DNA from: Limonium bicolor
Lineage: Eukaryota > Streptophyta > Magnoliopsida > Caryophyllales > Plumbaginaceae
DNA: 64,000 bases
Reading direction: 5' to 3'
NCBI GenBank assembly: GCA_023374045.1
Contig: CM041776.1
Coordinates: 125,703,733-125,767,732 of the forward strand
This document shows positions 23,401 to 35,840 of this stretch, in pieces. The notes beneath the pieces are model-generated. The model saw only the letters and a program-made list of their open reading frames with translations, did not search any database and was not told where the DNA came from. Positions within the stretch are counted from its first letter, which is position 1. Every line of letters begins with the position of its first letter. A program made the translations under genes and the position numbers.

Positions 23401-24491
23401 AGAAGAAAAAGAAGCTTTTAGGGATAAGTTTTACATTAGTCAAAGATGACTCATGGACGATATTTTGATGGGTTTCCTCATGCTTAAGAAAGGTTATAAA
23501 ACTGGCGGAAGTAAGTAGTAGTAGTAACGGTAAGGGAACAAGTTTGTTTTGGTCATGATATATGTTATGTATAGACATGTCATAGTACCTTTATTATATG
23601 AGTAGGAAGCGGTGGCTTTTAACAGGTGCTTAGAGACTGCAAATGGATAAGAATAACATGCCAAAGCGGACGGTGATGATAAAGCAAGGTGGCAAAGTAA
23701 GTTGATTAATTTATTTTGCAAAGTAGTAAAAATGTTACTTTAAATAAGGTAGCTTTTGGCCATGTATGATCTTAGGTATAACCGGCCATTTAGATAAGGA
23801 GAAAGATGTTATTATGCGGACATGTTTGGTCAAGGTCAAGGAAAGAAGTTTGACCATTGACTAGATTAGGAAAAATAAGTGCTATTTTGGGTACTATTCA
23901 CAATCAAGGCACATATTTTTGTTTTTTTTGGAAAACTTTGAATTATACAATCTAATGTGGTACATTATGTCACATTAGTATATTTAAGGGGATTCAAGAC
24001 CCTAAAATCAAACAAAACTCATTTTGAAGACAATCTCACAAAAATGTGCTTTTAGGAAGCTTAGTGCACATTTTGTGTTAAAGCTTGTTTTTGAGCTTGG
24101 TTTTCTTTGGTAACCGATTGATTACATCCAATACATGATTACTAAGCTTAAGAATTTTATTTGGAGTCAAACGTAGGTCACATGACCTTTAAAACTTGTT
24201 TAGAGCACATTTTGCTCTAAGTGACTTTTAAGCGTGTTAATGCTGGTTCTTTGATGTTGGAGTGCTGTCCAATGATTTCATTACGTTCATCAAAGTGTTA
24301 TAATGCTTAGGACAAAATGTTAGGTCCTAAGGAGTTCATTTGGGTATATATTTACCCTAAATGGTCAAAGGGTGCATTAATTGTTTTATGTTGACCATTG
24401 TTGTTTTAAAATTGCTTTTCAAGGCATGTTTAGTCCTTAATTTAATTGATTAAATGTTTAATCAATGTTTAATTTAATTAGGGGTATTTCA
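17401..24491 (-). mobile_element. Solo giant LTR (7.09 kb) of the Ty3/Gypsy family
   Basis: On the plus strand it starts TGTAACACCCCC and ends GGGGTATTTCA. It is flanked by a perfect 5-bp duplication ATCTT (17396-17400 and 24492-24496). No internal retroelement region is present, so this is a solo LTR left by recombination. About 850 bp of its length is a nested hAT-like element with its duplicated target. Its first ~1.2 kb closely matches the LTRs at 48106 and 59479. The orientation (sense = minus strand) follows from those elements, where PBS and PPT are visible. Confidence 0.9.
20891..21729. mobile_element. hAT-like non-autonomous element with GGAACC arrays
   Basis: 839 bp. The terminal inverted repeat TAATGGTGGCCAC is perfect for 13 bases at both ends. 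It is flanked by an 8-bp duplication GTCACAAA (20883-20890 and 21730-21737), the size made by hAT transposases. Subterminal stretches at both ends (20930-21100 and 21490-21720) are dense in GGAACCGGAACC and its variants, in the style of hAT subterminal transposase sites. No transposase frame is present. Confidence 0.85.
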
Positions 24492-24496
24492 ATCTT

Positions 24497-25490
24497 GGTC
24501 AAAGTTGACGGGTATAATTATCCTGTTAGCATAGTTGAAGTTAATGGGAAATTTCCCAACAATCGATCGGAATATGACGGGGAGAGCATAATCCAGTTCT
24601 GTGATGGGGTCCAAATTCAAAGTCAGCAAGGGAATATTACAAACCGTAACCCCAAGGAACTGGAGAAAGAAACGCAAAGGATGGGGTCCCAGTCGGAGTC
24701 CCAGGGGAGCGCCGCAGAGGATGAGAAGGCAAACGAATCCCAAAGCCATAATACTGTTGGGGAAAATGTGCCATTAAATGAGCAGGAAGAGCAATCATAC
24801 CGTCAGGATATTACTCTGGGAGGTATAGATTTAATGCTTAGTGGTGGAGCCCAAGATAAACTAACAGAGGGAATATGCCGGGCCAGCGAGGCTAATTCAG
24901 AAATAGGAATCGACGGCATAATTATTGGAGAATTATTAAAAGAAAATGAAGGGGAAAGTCTGGTAGTTGCCGAGACTCAGGAAGCGGCCAAAAATGTTTC
25001 TAGTCCCGAGGTAGTGGAACAGGAGGGAATTAAAAATCATGAAGATGGGAAGAAAGGGAACCCCCCAAAAGTTGCTACAGTGGCAGAGAAATCGCCAGAG
25101 ACTAATCACGACACTGATGCAAATAATCCCAAGAATAGTAGCATGCAAAACATGCACACCAGAGCCGTGGTAAATTTAGAGACAAGACGAGATAATTCCT
25201 CCCATGTCTCGACACCTGCTTCAACTCAGGAAAAGCAAAACCCCCTAGTGCATGAACTCTCGACAGGTAAGAAAGGGATCAGTTTATTTGTCGAATTGTT
25301 CCACGACACTCCTCCTACTGACCGAGCAAAAGTGGGTCCGCGGGCAAGAAATGAGAAGGGAGAAATTGTAGATGCTGAAGAGGAAGCTAGAGAATGTATG
25401 AATTTTCTCACCCAGATGGGTTGCCACGTCCCAGATCCTGATCAAACCAAGGCAAATCTCCTCAAACATATTCACTCTCACGCAAGCTGA
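24497..25490 (+). pseudogene. LINE ORF1, 3' part
   Basis: The continuation of ORF1 after the solo LTR, with the duplicated ATCTT just before it. The text (VKVDGYNYPVSIVEVNGKFP) is followed by a long hydrophilic linker rich in Glu, Ser and Asn. The frame ends at a TGA at 25488-25490, 11 bp before the ORF2 start. Such a close junction is normal in plant LINEs. Confidence 0.75.
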
Positions 25491-25501
25491 TAAAAGGTAA
25501 T

Positions 25502-28500
25502 ATGGTTACTGCTGGTTTCCAAAACATTAGAGGATTGGGGTCCAAGGTAAAGCAACGTAAGATAAGGGAGGATGTTAGGAACCTAAGATTGTCAATATTA
25601 GGCCTCGTTGAGACACAACACAGAGGTTCGGCAGCTCAGAAAATACCTTTGTTTTGGGGTAAGAAGAAGACCAGTTTAGCATGGGATGAGGTTCCAAGCC
25701 AAGGAAGATCTGGAGGTATTGTAGTTCTGTGGGATGAAGAAGCTCTGGAAGTAAAGAAAATTGAAAAGGGGGATCGTTGGATAATGCTTGAGATGAAGGC
25801 TCTCGAGGAAGGACTGGTTAGTGCCATTCTTATGTTATATGCTCCTAGTGATGCTAATGGAAGGAGGGCAATGTTTGATGAGATATTGCAGGCAAGTAAT
25901 CACTGGTTACCCGAGTTGTTGATATTTGGTGATTTTAATGAAGTGTTGAGTTTAGATGAAAGAAAGCCCGCTAATAACTCATGTCCCACTAGAGGTATGA
26001 AAGAGTTCCACGAATGGGTCAACAATATGCAGCTCATTGAAGTACACCTCCAGGATGCGGTGTTCACATAGAAGGGAGGTAATTCATTGAGTAAGATTGA
26101 TAGGGTTTTTGCAAAAAAAAAACGAGTGGTTGGCATATTACTTGGATGTGAGGCTTAGTTCGAATGAGTGGTCAATATCGGATCACCGACTCATTGTGCT
26201 AAGCACGGGGCAGATTAACTGGGGCCCCAAGCCCTTTAGGTCCATGGATGCATGGCTTGAACACCCTAAGTTTAAGCACTTCATTCAAGAGGAATGGAAC
26301 AGTATGGAATTTGGGTCCACCCTGCAGAAGTCGAAGAAGCTAAAAAGAGGGATAAGGAGAAGGAATAAAGAAGTGTTTGGGGAGGTAAAACAAAAAATTT
26401 GTAGCCTCAAAGAGGAGTTGAAGAAGGTTGAACAGAAAATCTAGTTGGATGGAACCGGCCCTGGTAATGAGAGTGAACGGGTTGAAATCTTGAGCAAATT
26501 AGATAAGGCTGAAAGGGATAATGCTATTTATTGGCGTCAATTATCAAGAGACAGGTGGATCAAAGATGCAGATGGCAACACGAAATATTTCCACAGAAGA
26601 GCAACCCTTAACCGCCGTAAGAAGCATATTACTTGCTTGACTATAGATGATAGAGTGATTGATTCCCCGGGTGAAATAAAGACACACATTGTTAATTTCT
26701 ACAAAGAGTTATACCGAGCCCCCACACCGTCCCGCCTTGGTCCACCGATGGTCAATCACCTCATCCTTTTGGCGGAAGATGCAGCTTCACTAGAAACCAT
26801 ACCATCCTTGTCCGAAATCAGACAAACAATGTTCCAATGTGATGGGTCGAAAGCTCCAGGTTTTGATGGGTATAATATGAAGTTCATCAAAGAAATGTGG
26901 CATGTAATTGGGGGCCAGTTTGGCAATGATGTAATAAAGTTCTTTACTGATTCAAGGCTTGAAAAAGCGGCGAATACCACTTGGAAAACATTAGTGCCCA
27001 AGAAACCAGACGCTACACATATAGGGGATTACCGGCCAATAAGCATGGTGGGATGCCTATATAAAGTGGTAGCTATGTTACTTAGCAACCGACTTAGACC
27101 CATCCTCCCCAAGCTTATTGGTGAATGTCAAACGGGATTTATAAAGGGAAGGAACCTCCTCGAAGGACCCTTTGTTGCTAATGAAGTCATCTCTTGGTTA
27201 AGGAAGAACAAAAGGAAAGGGCTCCTCCTAAAGATCGATTAGAAAAAGGCTTATGACTGCGCTTCTTGGGAGTTCTTAGACAAGATGCTAGTGCACATGG
27301 GATTTGGACAAATTTGGAGAAAATGGATGAAAGAATGTGTCACCACGCCAAGGATATCACTCTTAGTCAATGGGTCCCCTACAAAACCCTTCACTCCTAC
27401 CTGGGGACTTCGAAAAGGTGACCCTTTATCTCCCTCTCTTTTTATTGTTATGGTTGCAGCACTAAATTGGCTACTGCAAAGTGCGGTGGAGCAAGGTCAA
27501 TTCTCGGGACTCCTTATAGGGTCAAAGGGCATAAGGGTAACACATTTACAGTTCGCCGATGATGTCATGATCTTCAGCCGGATTCATCATGATGAGTTAG
27601 TCTACTTGCATCGAACCCTCATGTTATTCTCCGAAATGAGTGGTTTATCCATCAATATGGAAAAATCAATGGTGTTTTGCATTAATGCCTCCGAGGAAGA
27701 GCGCCAATTGGTTGGGAGTATCTTCAAATGTCATATGGGGCGGTTGCCCACTACATATCTTGGATGCCCCCTGGGAGCAAATGCGAGGAAATGTTCCATG
27801 TGGGAACCGGTAATCCGTAAGGTTGAAGCAAAGATAGCCACATGGAAGGCTACTAGCCTATCCAAAGCGGGTAGAGCGGTGCTAATCCGATCAGTACGTG
27901 ACTGCATCCCCCTGTATTATGCTAGCCTATTTGTCATACCAGCAAAGGTAAGAAAGGTTTTGGTATCATTACATCGTAAGTTTTTTTGGGGCAAAAACTC
28001 GCCCCGGTTTCTAACTCCTGGGCTTGGGCTAAGATGACCCATTCAAAAAAAGGAGGTCTTGGTTTTTCTAATCTGCAGGCCAGAAACCTTGATTTTCTTG
28101 CTAAGTGGTGCTGCCAGTATGCTCGCAACTCTAGGCCTTTGTGGAAGCGCGTGGTGCGGTCTAGTCATGAGCTACGACCGGGCCTGCATGCTAGCTTGAC
28201 GGATGGAGACTGCGCCAAGACTCCGGGCATGTGGTCGTCTTTATTGGCTGCTACTAATAGTAATTCCACCTTGAAGAACCTACTGGAGGAGAAACTGCGA
28301 ATAGAACTGGGGAATGGAGATAATGTGTTGTTCTGGCATGACCGTTGGTGCCATGCTGGAGCGTTGAATCAATTGTTCCCTCGTCTGTACCATCTGAGCC
28401 TCCAGCGTGACATGTTTGTCGCTGCTTATGGTGAATGGTGTGGGGACGCATGGGTTTGGAGATTACGATGGAGGCGCCCCCTATTCGCATACGAAACAGA

Positions 28501-29150
28501 CCTGGAGCAACAGTTAGTCGGTGTGCTGCATCCCCTCTCATGCCGTGACCAAATGGATGACTGCGTATGGGACAACCTATACTACTATCTCTAAGGAGAT
28601 AAATAAAAAATTGAATATGTTAATTGTTGATGATATGCAGCAGCAGGCAGTGCCGAACCTTCCTACCATATGGAAGGGACTTTGTGAGCCTAGAGTTGAG
28701 ATAACATTGTGGTTTGCTTTACTGCGGAGGCTTATTACTAGAGAATTCCTTTTTGAAAGAAGTCTAGTTCCCCTTGGCCGAAGTCTTTACCCGTGGTGCC
28801 GTCGGTCTATGGAAACTTTGGAACATGTGTTGTTTCTATGTCCGAGTATTTGTAGTGTATGGGATCAGCTACTGAGCTGGTGGGATTTGAGATTTACCTT
28901 CAAAGAGTCGATGGTTGATATTTATAATGAGTGGTTCTCCCAGCCTTTATTAGGTAAAGCAAAAAGAATGTGGCGGTCTACCTTTTGTTATGCGGTGTAT
29001 AACATTTGGATGCACCGTAACGATGTGGTATTTCGAGAAGCATCCCTTAATGTCGGTCGGCTAGGGATCCAAATCAAGCACGGTGTGTGGAGATGGACAA
29101 AAATGTGGTGGAAGGATTTCCCTATGTCTTGGAAACCTTGGAACTTTTGA
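25502..29150 (+). pseudogene. LINE ORF2: endonuclease, reverse transcriptase, zf-RVT
   Basis: Begins MVTAGFQNIRGLGS. The apurinic-type endonuclease shows GLVETQ, LLIFGDFNEVLS and SISDHRLIVLS. The reverse transcriptase shows GDYRPISMVGCLYKVV, KGRNLLEGPF, GLRKGDPLSPSLF and the catalytic FADD (27552-27563). The C-terminal zf-RVT region has YPWCRRSMETLEHVLFLCP. The frame is cut by TAG stops at about 26069 (at FT*KGG), 26442 and 27240 (at KID*KKAYD). It shifts frame near 26110 at a run of A, and again near 28020 and 28600. ORF2 would nick DNA and copy LINE RNA. This copy cannot. Confidence 0.9.
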
Positions 29151-29302
29151 TGCGTTTTGGTTGTTTTCTCCTAGTTGGACGATTAGGCTTGTACTTGGAC
29201 ATGGTGGGTACTCTTTTTCCTCCTCAAGTTTGGGTTTTACTTGAGGAGGTTTTAATGAGGCCCGTTATACCGGTCCGCATGTTTATCAGGATAATTTTAT
29301 TC

Positions 29303-29338
29303 AATAAAATGGCTTTATGCCTAAATTATAAAAAAAAA
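29303..29338 (+). terminator. LINE polyadenylation signal and A-tail
   Basis: AATAAA at 29303-29308 and nine A at 29330-29338 mark the 3' end of the LINE. Confidence 0.7.
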
Positions 29339-30488
29339 CATATGTACGCATTTACATTTCTCTAGCTACAGAGTTTCATAATCAAATAAATTCCTAAGCA
29401 TCTATGGATGAAGTATGAATCAACTAATTGTAATATAAAATTTTCGTTTGTGCATTTTTCTGCTGTCTCTTTCCAACATTGTTTTTCTTTCTTCATCTCC
29501 TTATTCTTGAGTCTTCTTTTGATGAATGTGTCTAATGCTTTTTATGTCATTTTTGCACAAACTCAATAAGATCCCCATTTGGAATAGCAAGCGCCCTACA
29601 ATACACTTCATGTAGAACCTCATGAAGGGTGTAGGCACACATATAGAAACATGAAGCTGCAAATTTCAGGATTAAAGAATCTAGTGTTACTAATTATAAA
29701 GTTCTCAAAATTCATATTATAACCTCAATAGTCGTGCTTGGTATGTATCCTTTCAAAAAATGAAGAAACTTGAGTGTGTGAGATTTATAATTTTTGTATA
29801 TTTTGAGGAAGAACACTTTGTTCTTAAAAAATATTTTAACAATACATTCGTACGATGGCGGTATGGTAACTTCGTACCAATAAACTGTGAGATAAAACAC
29901 ACCAACCCTAAGAAAAGTGACTAAACGCAATCTTTTTAGTCAAACATAAATCTCACTCTTAGTTATCCAACGAATTCCTTAGACAAGGCATTCTAAGAAA
30001 CAAACCAAGACAAATAATATATAGATATGAATAAGAGTATTGTTTTGTAGTTATAAGATATTTATGATTACTTTGAATAATTTTGGATGAACACAAATAA
30101 CAAAAAGTTAATGTGGGCTGCTGCTAGAAGTTACAAATTTAATTGAACAATCACCATATTGATAACCTACAATAAAAGAGGTGCTACCTAATCAGGGGAA
30201 ATCTAGAATAGGAACCCCAAAGTGTAAATTTGCAAGTAGGCACCAAAATAGGTAGGAATCCAGCTACTACTTGGTTCATGCGTGAAGAAAGTTGGGAGTT
30301 TGAGGAATGGGTTAGAATGACCTGTATATATGTGAAATCTTATAGCTGCCCTCAATTTGTATAAATGTACTGAAACGCTTTGAAGACACAGCAGGAGTGC
30401 TGCGTATAACAAGCAGCAGCACACCAGCCACACTCCCCCCCTCCAAACACTCCAGAACCTCAGCAAAACAATATATTTGACAGCTCTA
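29339..30488. other. Stretch without a recognisable gene
   Basis: AT-rich sequence to the right of the LINE. I searched for exon 2 of the dioxygenase and did not find it. Short frames have no recognisable domains. Confidence 0.5.
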
Positions 30489-30496
30489 CAACAAGT

Positions 30497-31339
30497 GGGG
30501 TGGTAATTTTTACCCAACCCGAACCCGACCCATACCCAACCCGAAAAATAGCGGGTTTGGGTCACGATTATTGACCATTAATTATTGGGTAGGGTATGGG
30601 TTACCTATTAAATTTTTGGGTTGGGTATGGATTCAAAGTCCTAACCGTAGTCAACCGACCCGTATTTTATTTATTAAAAATAATAATAAATAAATAATTA
30701 GATAAAAATATAAAATTACTTAAAGTAAGTGCTAACCTACTATTAGTATAATACAGATTATGTAGTATCTTTTTTATGAGAGGGTTGTTTATTTGATACT
30801 ACTACTTCGTTGATTTTTTTATAAAGCAAAAACGAGGTATTCGTTATGTGGATTGTCAAAAGACAGTGTGTGCTCTATCCTACAGCTCCCATGGTGGTCC
30901 TATCTCGTCTGTACTCTGAAGATTTTTGTCTATGTTTTGATTCTATATTATGAAGGAGAAAATACAGTTATATTTGGCCAGTGTACACATCACTTCTTCT
31001 GTTAAGTTCTACTGAGCACGACATGTATGGGAAAAGAAAAAGACAGAGGATAATGAAAACTCTGGATATCTACCATATTGAATGTATGATTTTATTCATT
31101 TGTAACTCCGTTTGAGCAATCATATAAAAAAATTAATTTCAGGTCATTTAAATTTTGTATAGCCTAATTATGTTGGGTTAAATGGGTCGGGTATGGGTTT
31201 AATCATTTTATATGGGTCGGGTATGGGTTGATAATTTGTAAACCACGGTTATTATTGGGTCAGGTATGGTTCAATACAATTTTAATCGGGTCGGGTATGG
31301 GTGAGCTTCAACCCGACCCATTAACCCGAATTGCCACCC
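30497..31339. mobile_element. hAT-like non-autonomous element with GGGTCGGG / GGGTATGGG arrays
   Basis: About 843 bp between GGGGTGGTAATTTT and GAATTGCCACCC. The ends are inverted (GGGGTGGYAATT), as in many plant hAT MITEs. Flanks CAACAAGT (30489-30496) and CTACAAGT (31340-31347) agree at 7 of 8 bases, an 8-bp hAT duplication with one change. ACCCGACCC/GGGTCGGGTATGGG repeats crowd both subterminal zones (30515-30620 and 31175-31330). No transposase frame is present. Confidence 0.75.
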
Positions 31340-31347
31340 CTACAAGT

Positions 31348-31546
31348 ATGAAATGAAACGCCCTTTTTTTTTTTTTTGAAATCACAAAATCAAACGCCAC
31401 CTTTAATCAGTATGGTGGATCACGATTGTAAGCAGGCTAAGATGGATATAACGTGGATGCGAAAATATACCTCTGACCATTTCAGGAGAAAGCCAAATAA
31501 CTCCCTTTGAAACCTAATCAAAATCTAGTACATATGCATCCTGGAC
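31348..31546. other. Short unassigned stretch before the gap
   Basis: Contains a run of T (about 31363-31377) and no coding sequence that I recognise. Confidence 0.4.
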
Positions 31547-32046
31547 NNNNNNNNNNNNNNNNNNNNNNNNNNNNNNNNNNNNNNNNNNNNNNNNNNNNNN
31601 NNNNNNNNNNNNNNNNNNNNNNNNNNNNNNNNNNNNNNNNNNNNNNNNNNNNNNNNNNNNNNNNNNNNNNNNNNNNNNNNNNNNNNNNNNNNNNNNNNNN
31701 NNNNNNNNNNNNNNNNNNNNNNNNNNNNNNNNNNNNNNNNNNNNNNNNNNNNNNNNNNNNNNNNNNNNNNNNNNNNNNNNNNNNNNNNNNNNNNNNNNNN
31801 NNNNNNNNNNNNNNNNNNNNNNNNNNNNNNNNNNNNNNNNNNNNNNNNNNNNNNNNNNNNNNNNNNNNNNNNNNNNNNNNNNNNNNNNNNNNNNNNNNNN
31901 NNNNNNNNNNNNNNNNNNNNNNNNNNNNNNNNNNNNNNNNNNNNNNNNNNNNNNNNNNNNNNNNNNNNNNNNNNNNNNNNNNNNNNNNNNNNNNNNNNNN
32001 NNNNNNNNNNNNNNNNNNNNNNNNNNNNNNNNNNNNNNNNNNNNNN
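31547..32046. other. Assembly gap (500 N)
   Basis: An exact 500-base N run of unknown real length. The left end of the giant LTR that finishes at 35840 may lie in it. Confidence 0.99.
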
Positions 32047-35000
32047 CAGTCCCTAAATTCGTTCACCTACAAGAGAGGAAGAAGACAAGCATAAACATAG
32101 AAAAACAAAAGAACAAAACCTTACATTTTCTTACCTTGTCTTCTAGCTCACATTATTTTTGCTCCACCTTGCCTTGTCTTCCATTATGGCCGAAAATGTG
32201 CTGGTAACATGGGCATTTATTGAGCCAATAACCCATGTAATAAACTAAGGAAAAAGAATAGTCAAATGACATTAAAAATTAACAAAACAAAAATCAATTC
32301 CAATGGCATTCTCTTACCATATACGTGAGTTCAGTGTCATTTCCTCTCTTGCACTCCACACTTCCGAATTGGTAAGCTACATAGCTCTCTCTTCTTGCTT
32401 CATCTTCTTCCTTTGAAGCTCTTAAGTCCATTAATGGAGATTTAACTTCTATCTTCATCTTTAAGGTAATTTCCTAGCAATTCTTGTCAAGCCTTGAAGC
32501 AAAACTCTTCCTAGCATAACAACAAGTATTCGACATCAACATATGTTCCAAGGAGGTTGTCCAAGCCAACATTAAACCAAGGAGCATCTCAAGGTTATCT
32601 TAAGGTAGTTTTAATGCTTGTAAATCCTTAAAGCACATTTTTATGTGTAACCAAGTTCTTCTTCTTCTAAGGCTCTTTTCTTCTTCATATTCATGAAGGA
32701 AAACTTGTTTTCATCCACCTTTAGTGAGCCGAAAATATAAGGAGAAAAAGCTTAAGGTAAATTCTTGTAAAACTACTTACAAATCTACTTAAGATCTTTA
32801 TTGAAGATCTAACTCCTAAACTCCTTCACCACTTGCATATAACCGAAGTGGAGCATCAATATTACCTTGGAGAAAGCTTGGAGATTCAAAGAAGAGTTCA
32901 AGCACTTAACCACCTTTGTTAAGAAGTAAGTTTACTAAGTAAATCTTTATGTTATAAGCTTTGTTAAGCTTCTAAAAATTATACAAAAATTATGTACATC
33001 TCCTAGGTTAATTAAAACCGAAACTATATGGTTTATATGCCAAAAATATAATCTATAACATATATAGAAAATATTTACCTTAAGACACATTTTTGTGTCA
33101 CAAAATTTATTTAAGTTACAAATAAATTAAGGCCGAAATGTCAAGGGCAAAAATGCTTATTTTTAAGCTAAGAATCAATATAAGACATTACAATAATTTT
33201 TACATAAGTTATATGACTCATATGAATTTATGTATAGTTATTTTGACATATAAATCCACTTTTATATACTATATGGTCCTTAATAGATTATGGCCGAATG
33301 CTCTAAGTGTTAATAGATTTTAATGAGCTACTTATGTATATAAACTTATACTAAAGTTTGGTGAGTTAAAAAATATTTTATTAGAGCTAAATGGTTAATT
33401 AATTAAGTTATGTGGCCAAAATGTAATTTTACAAAGTTTAGGGTGTTTATTATAAAAACCGAGAGTTAAGGGTGTTCTTGGAATATATATGCTATAATAT
33501 AAGGTTAGAATTAAGTTTATGAATTTAGATAATTTAAACAAGTGTTAAAGTAACACTTATAAAGTGTTTTGGGCTATTATGGTAATTTATAAAAATTGTT
33601 ATGAAAGTTTGGAAACTATTAGTGGGCAAATTCATAATTAAGAGAATTATTAGGTTCACTCTCGAAATTTTGAGGAATTAAATATTAGACTATAGTTTAT
33701 AAGTTATTAAGAAACTATTATAAAGTTTTGGGATGAAATGTAATTAAGGAAGAATAAATGACAAAGCCGAATTACCTTGGGGTTAGTTTGGTAATTTAAG
33801 AATTTATATATATATATATTCGACATTATGGAGAATTAAAATTAAAACTATAGTTTACATGACTATGTAAAGGTTATAAGATTTGTGGTGGATTGTAATT
33901 ATAAGAAATAAAATTAAGGCCGAGAATTTAAGGGCTAAGTTGTAATTTGTGAAAGTTATAATATTTAAAGCTAAATACCAAAATATTAGTGTGACCTTGT
34001 AATTTAGCTAAATAAGAAGTTAAAACTTATGCTATGATAAGATTAGAATTTAAATTCAAGTTTATGAATTAATGTGGTTGTTTTGTAAATAACCGAAATA
34101 TAAGGGTAAGAATTTAGATTAAAATAAATAGAGGTCCTACATGGATATTGGGAGAATTAGAAAGAAAGAATTTTGATTTAAAGGAGTTATGAAGTTTAAA
34201 CTATGACTTATATAGTTATAAGGAATTTAAAGATAACCAATGATATTACTTTTGGGTTAAAGGAGGAATAAGGAAAACTACAAGAATTTTATGTCATATA
34301 TGACATACAAATATAGTTAAGGAAATCTAAGTGTTATGTCAGCTAGACAAAAAAAAAATAAAAAAAATAAATAACAAATATAGTACATGAATAAATAAAT
34401 ACCTATGTTACATTAAAGGATTATAAAAATCAAAAGGAATAACAAACAAGTTATACATAAAATCATGAGGTAATAAAAGAAATAAACCTCACTTGAAATA
34501 AGAAACGAGATTTGTTAAAAAAAATTCAATAGATCATTATATAAGGGTAACATAAATTAACCCTCTCAGTTAATCTATTCTAGACTTGTGTGACCAGACG
34601 TTGACCGGGAATTAAACATCCAGTCTACGGTGTGAACGGTATGGGATTCTGGCAACCTGTTTCTATCGGATTACACGGCTTGTGTGCTATTGTTGTTTGA
34701 AATAACGACCAAGATAATTAATGTAAACTGTTGTTTTACTCTTGTGCACTGTGTATTATTTTATGTGCGTGACTGATGCTGACTACAAGTGTATGTCCCC
34801 GCATACAAACACTACTATACCAGTGGATTAAATACCTGCGCTTCAGTATACGAGGACTTGTACTCAAGTCTCTCACTAACTTCACTTATAACAAACGTCA
34901 TATCCTAAACGTGATATTGACAATGCACATTGTGTTCTTGTTTAACGTCTTTATATGACACTTAACAATTCTATACTACGAGAACGAGACCAGTTGGATC

Positions 35001-35840
35001 TGGCCATGCCTTACAGGAGTTGTACTGTTCAGGTCGTCCCTATTCAGTTATACGTCGCGACGGAACATTGTCAGTGGAGAGGAGACTCTATTCCTCTCGC
35101 GGTTTCTAATGCCCATCAGTTCAGTGGAGAGGAAGACTTCATTCCTCTCGTGGGTTTATTTCACATCAGCTCTCAGTACAGGTTTAACTACGTTATCTAC
35201 TGGGGACGAACTGCCCAACCTTTCTCTATAACGAGGTCACTATACCTCCACTGTATGATTACTTTTAACATCTGTCAGTCCCACTGTGTGGACCCGACAA
35301 CTATCAAATGAATCAGTTCAGCTAACTTGAAACTTCTGAAGTTTGTTCTATGTGACATTATTGTCCTTGTATGGATTACTTGTTATTATCAGACTATGCT
35401 TGTTTACAGCTTTATAAAAATGAACTGCATGTATTCGACAAGTAGTTGGTGTGGCCCAGTAGACAATGGGCTGCACGTTTTCCATACCAGCATTGTTTGC
35501 TGAGCCCCTTTGGGGGCACCCCCATTTTTCAGGTACCTGAAGTTGAGAAGATTACCACACCGAGTGTAGGTGGGGTAGATTCAAGCTATGGGAGTCTTCT
35601 TATAGTTACTTGTTTTTACTTAAGTATTTTACATTAGAGTTTGATTCCTAGTATCTCGGATTGTATTCGTATTCAGACCGTGACTTTTGGAGATTGTATT
35701 TGGATTTAGCCTTGTTGGTCACAAGGGTGGCCAACGGCATTGTAATACCGCCCGGTTGTTGTATCTATTTCCGCTGCAGTTGTATTTTATTTGGGAGTGA
35801 TCGCCGTTCAGGTTATTGGATTTCGGGTTGGGGTGTTACA
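32047..35840 (+). mobile_element. Plus-oriented giant LTR (left end not seen)
   Basis: Ends GGGGTGTTACA at 35840, the sense 3' end of this LTR family. Near that end its complement shares CAGCGGAAATA-type text with the other LTRs. A block at about 34640-34690 (GGCAACCTGT, CGGATTACACGGCTTGT) recurs in the LTR starting at 60578 (about 63620-63655). It is directly followed by truncated pol of an oppositely oriented Gypsy element, without a PBS, so it is a solo or 3' LTR inserted there. Most of it is AT-rich and non-coding. The short frames are not genes. Confidence 0.75.

Larger units (their letters stand above)
16260..29338 (+). mobile_element. L1-type plant LINE, long, decayed, split by a solo LTR
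   Basis: A non-LTR retrotransposon: ORF1 (RNA binding), ORF2 with endonuclease, reverse transcriptase and a C-terminal zinc-finger region, then AATAAA at 29303 and a run of nine A ending at 29338. A 7.09-kb solo LTR (17401-24491) sits in ORF1. The LINE itself is about 6 kb. Stops and frameshifts show it is dead. The 5' boundary is approximate. I found no convincing target duplication. Confidence 0.88.

Noticed and set aside
26069..27242. Three in-frame TAG stops in LINE ORF2 as a sign of amber recoding
   Set aside because: The same copy has frameshifts, and at least one stop fits a simple TGG to TAG change. Ordinary decay explains it.
16230..29360. Possible LINE target duplication (ATGTAC near 16240 and 29341)
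   Set aside because: Only a six-base match with poor extension, too weak to set the boundary.
31507..32094. Frames across the second N gap on both strands
   Set aside because: They run through N and share no recognisable residues.
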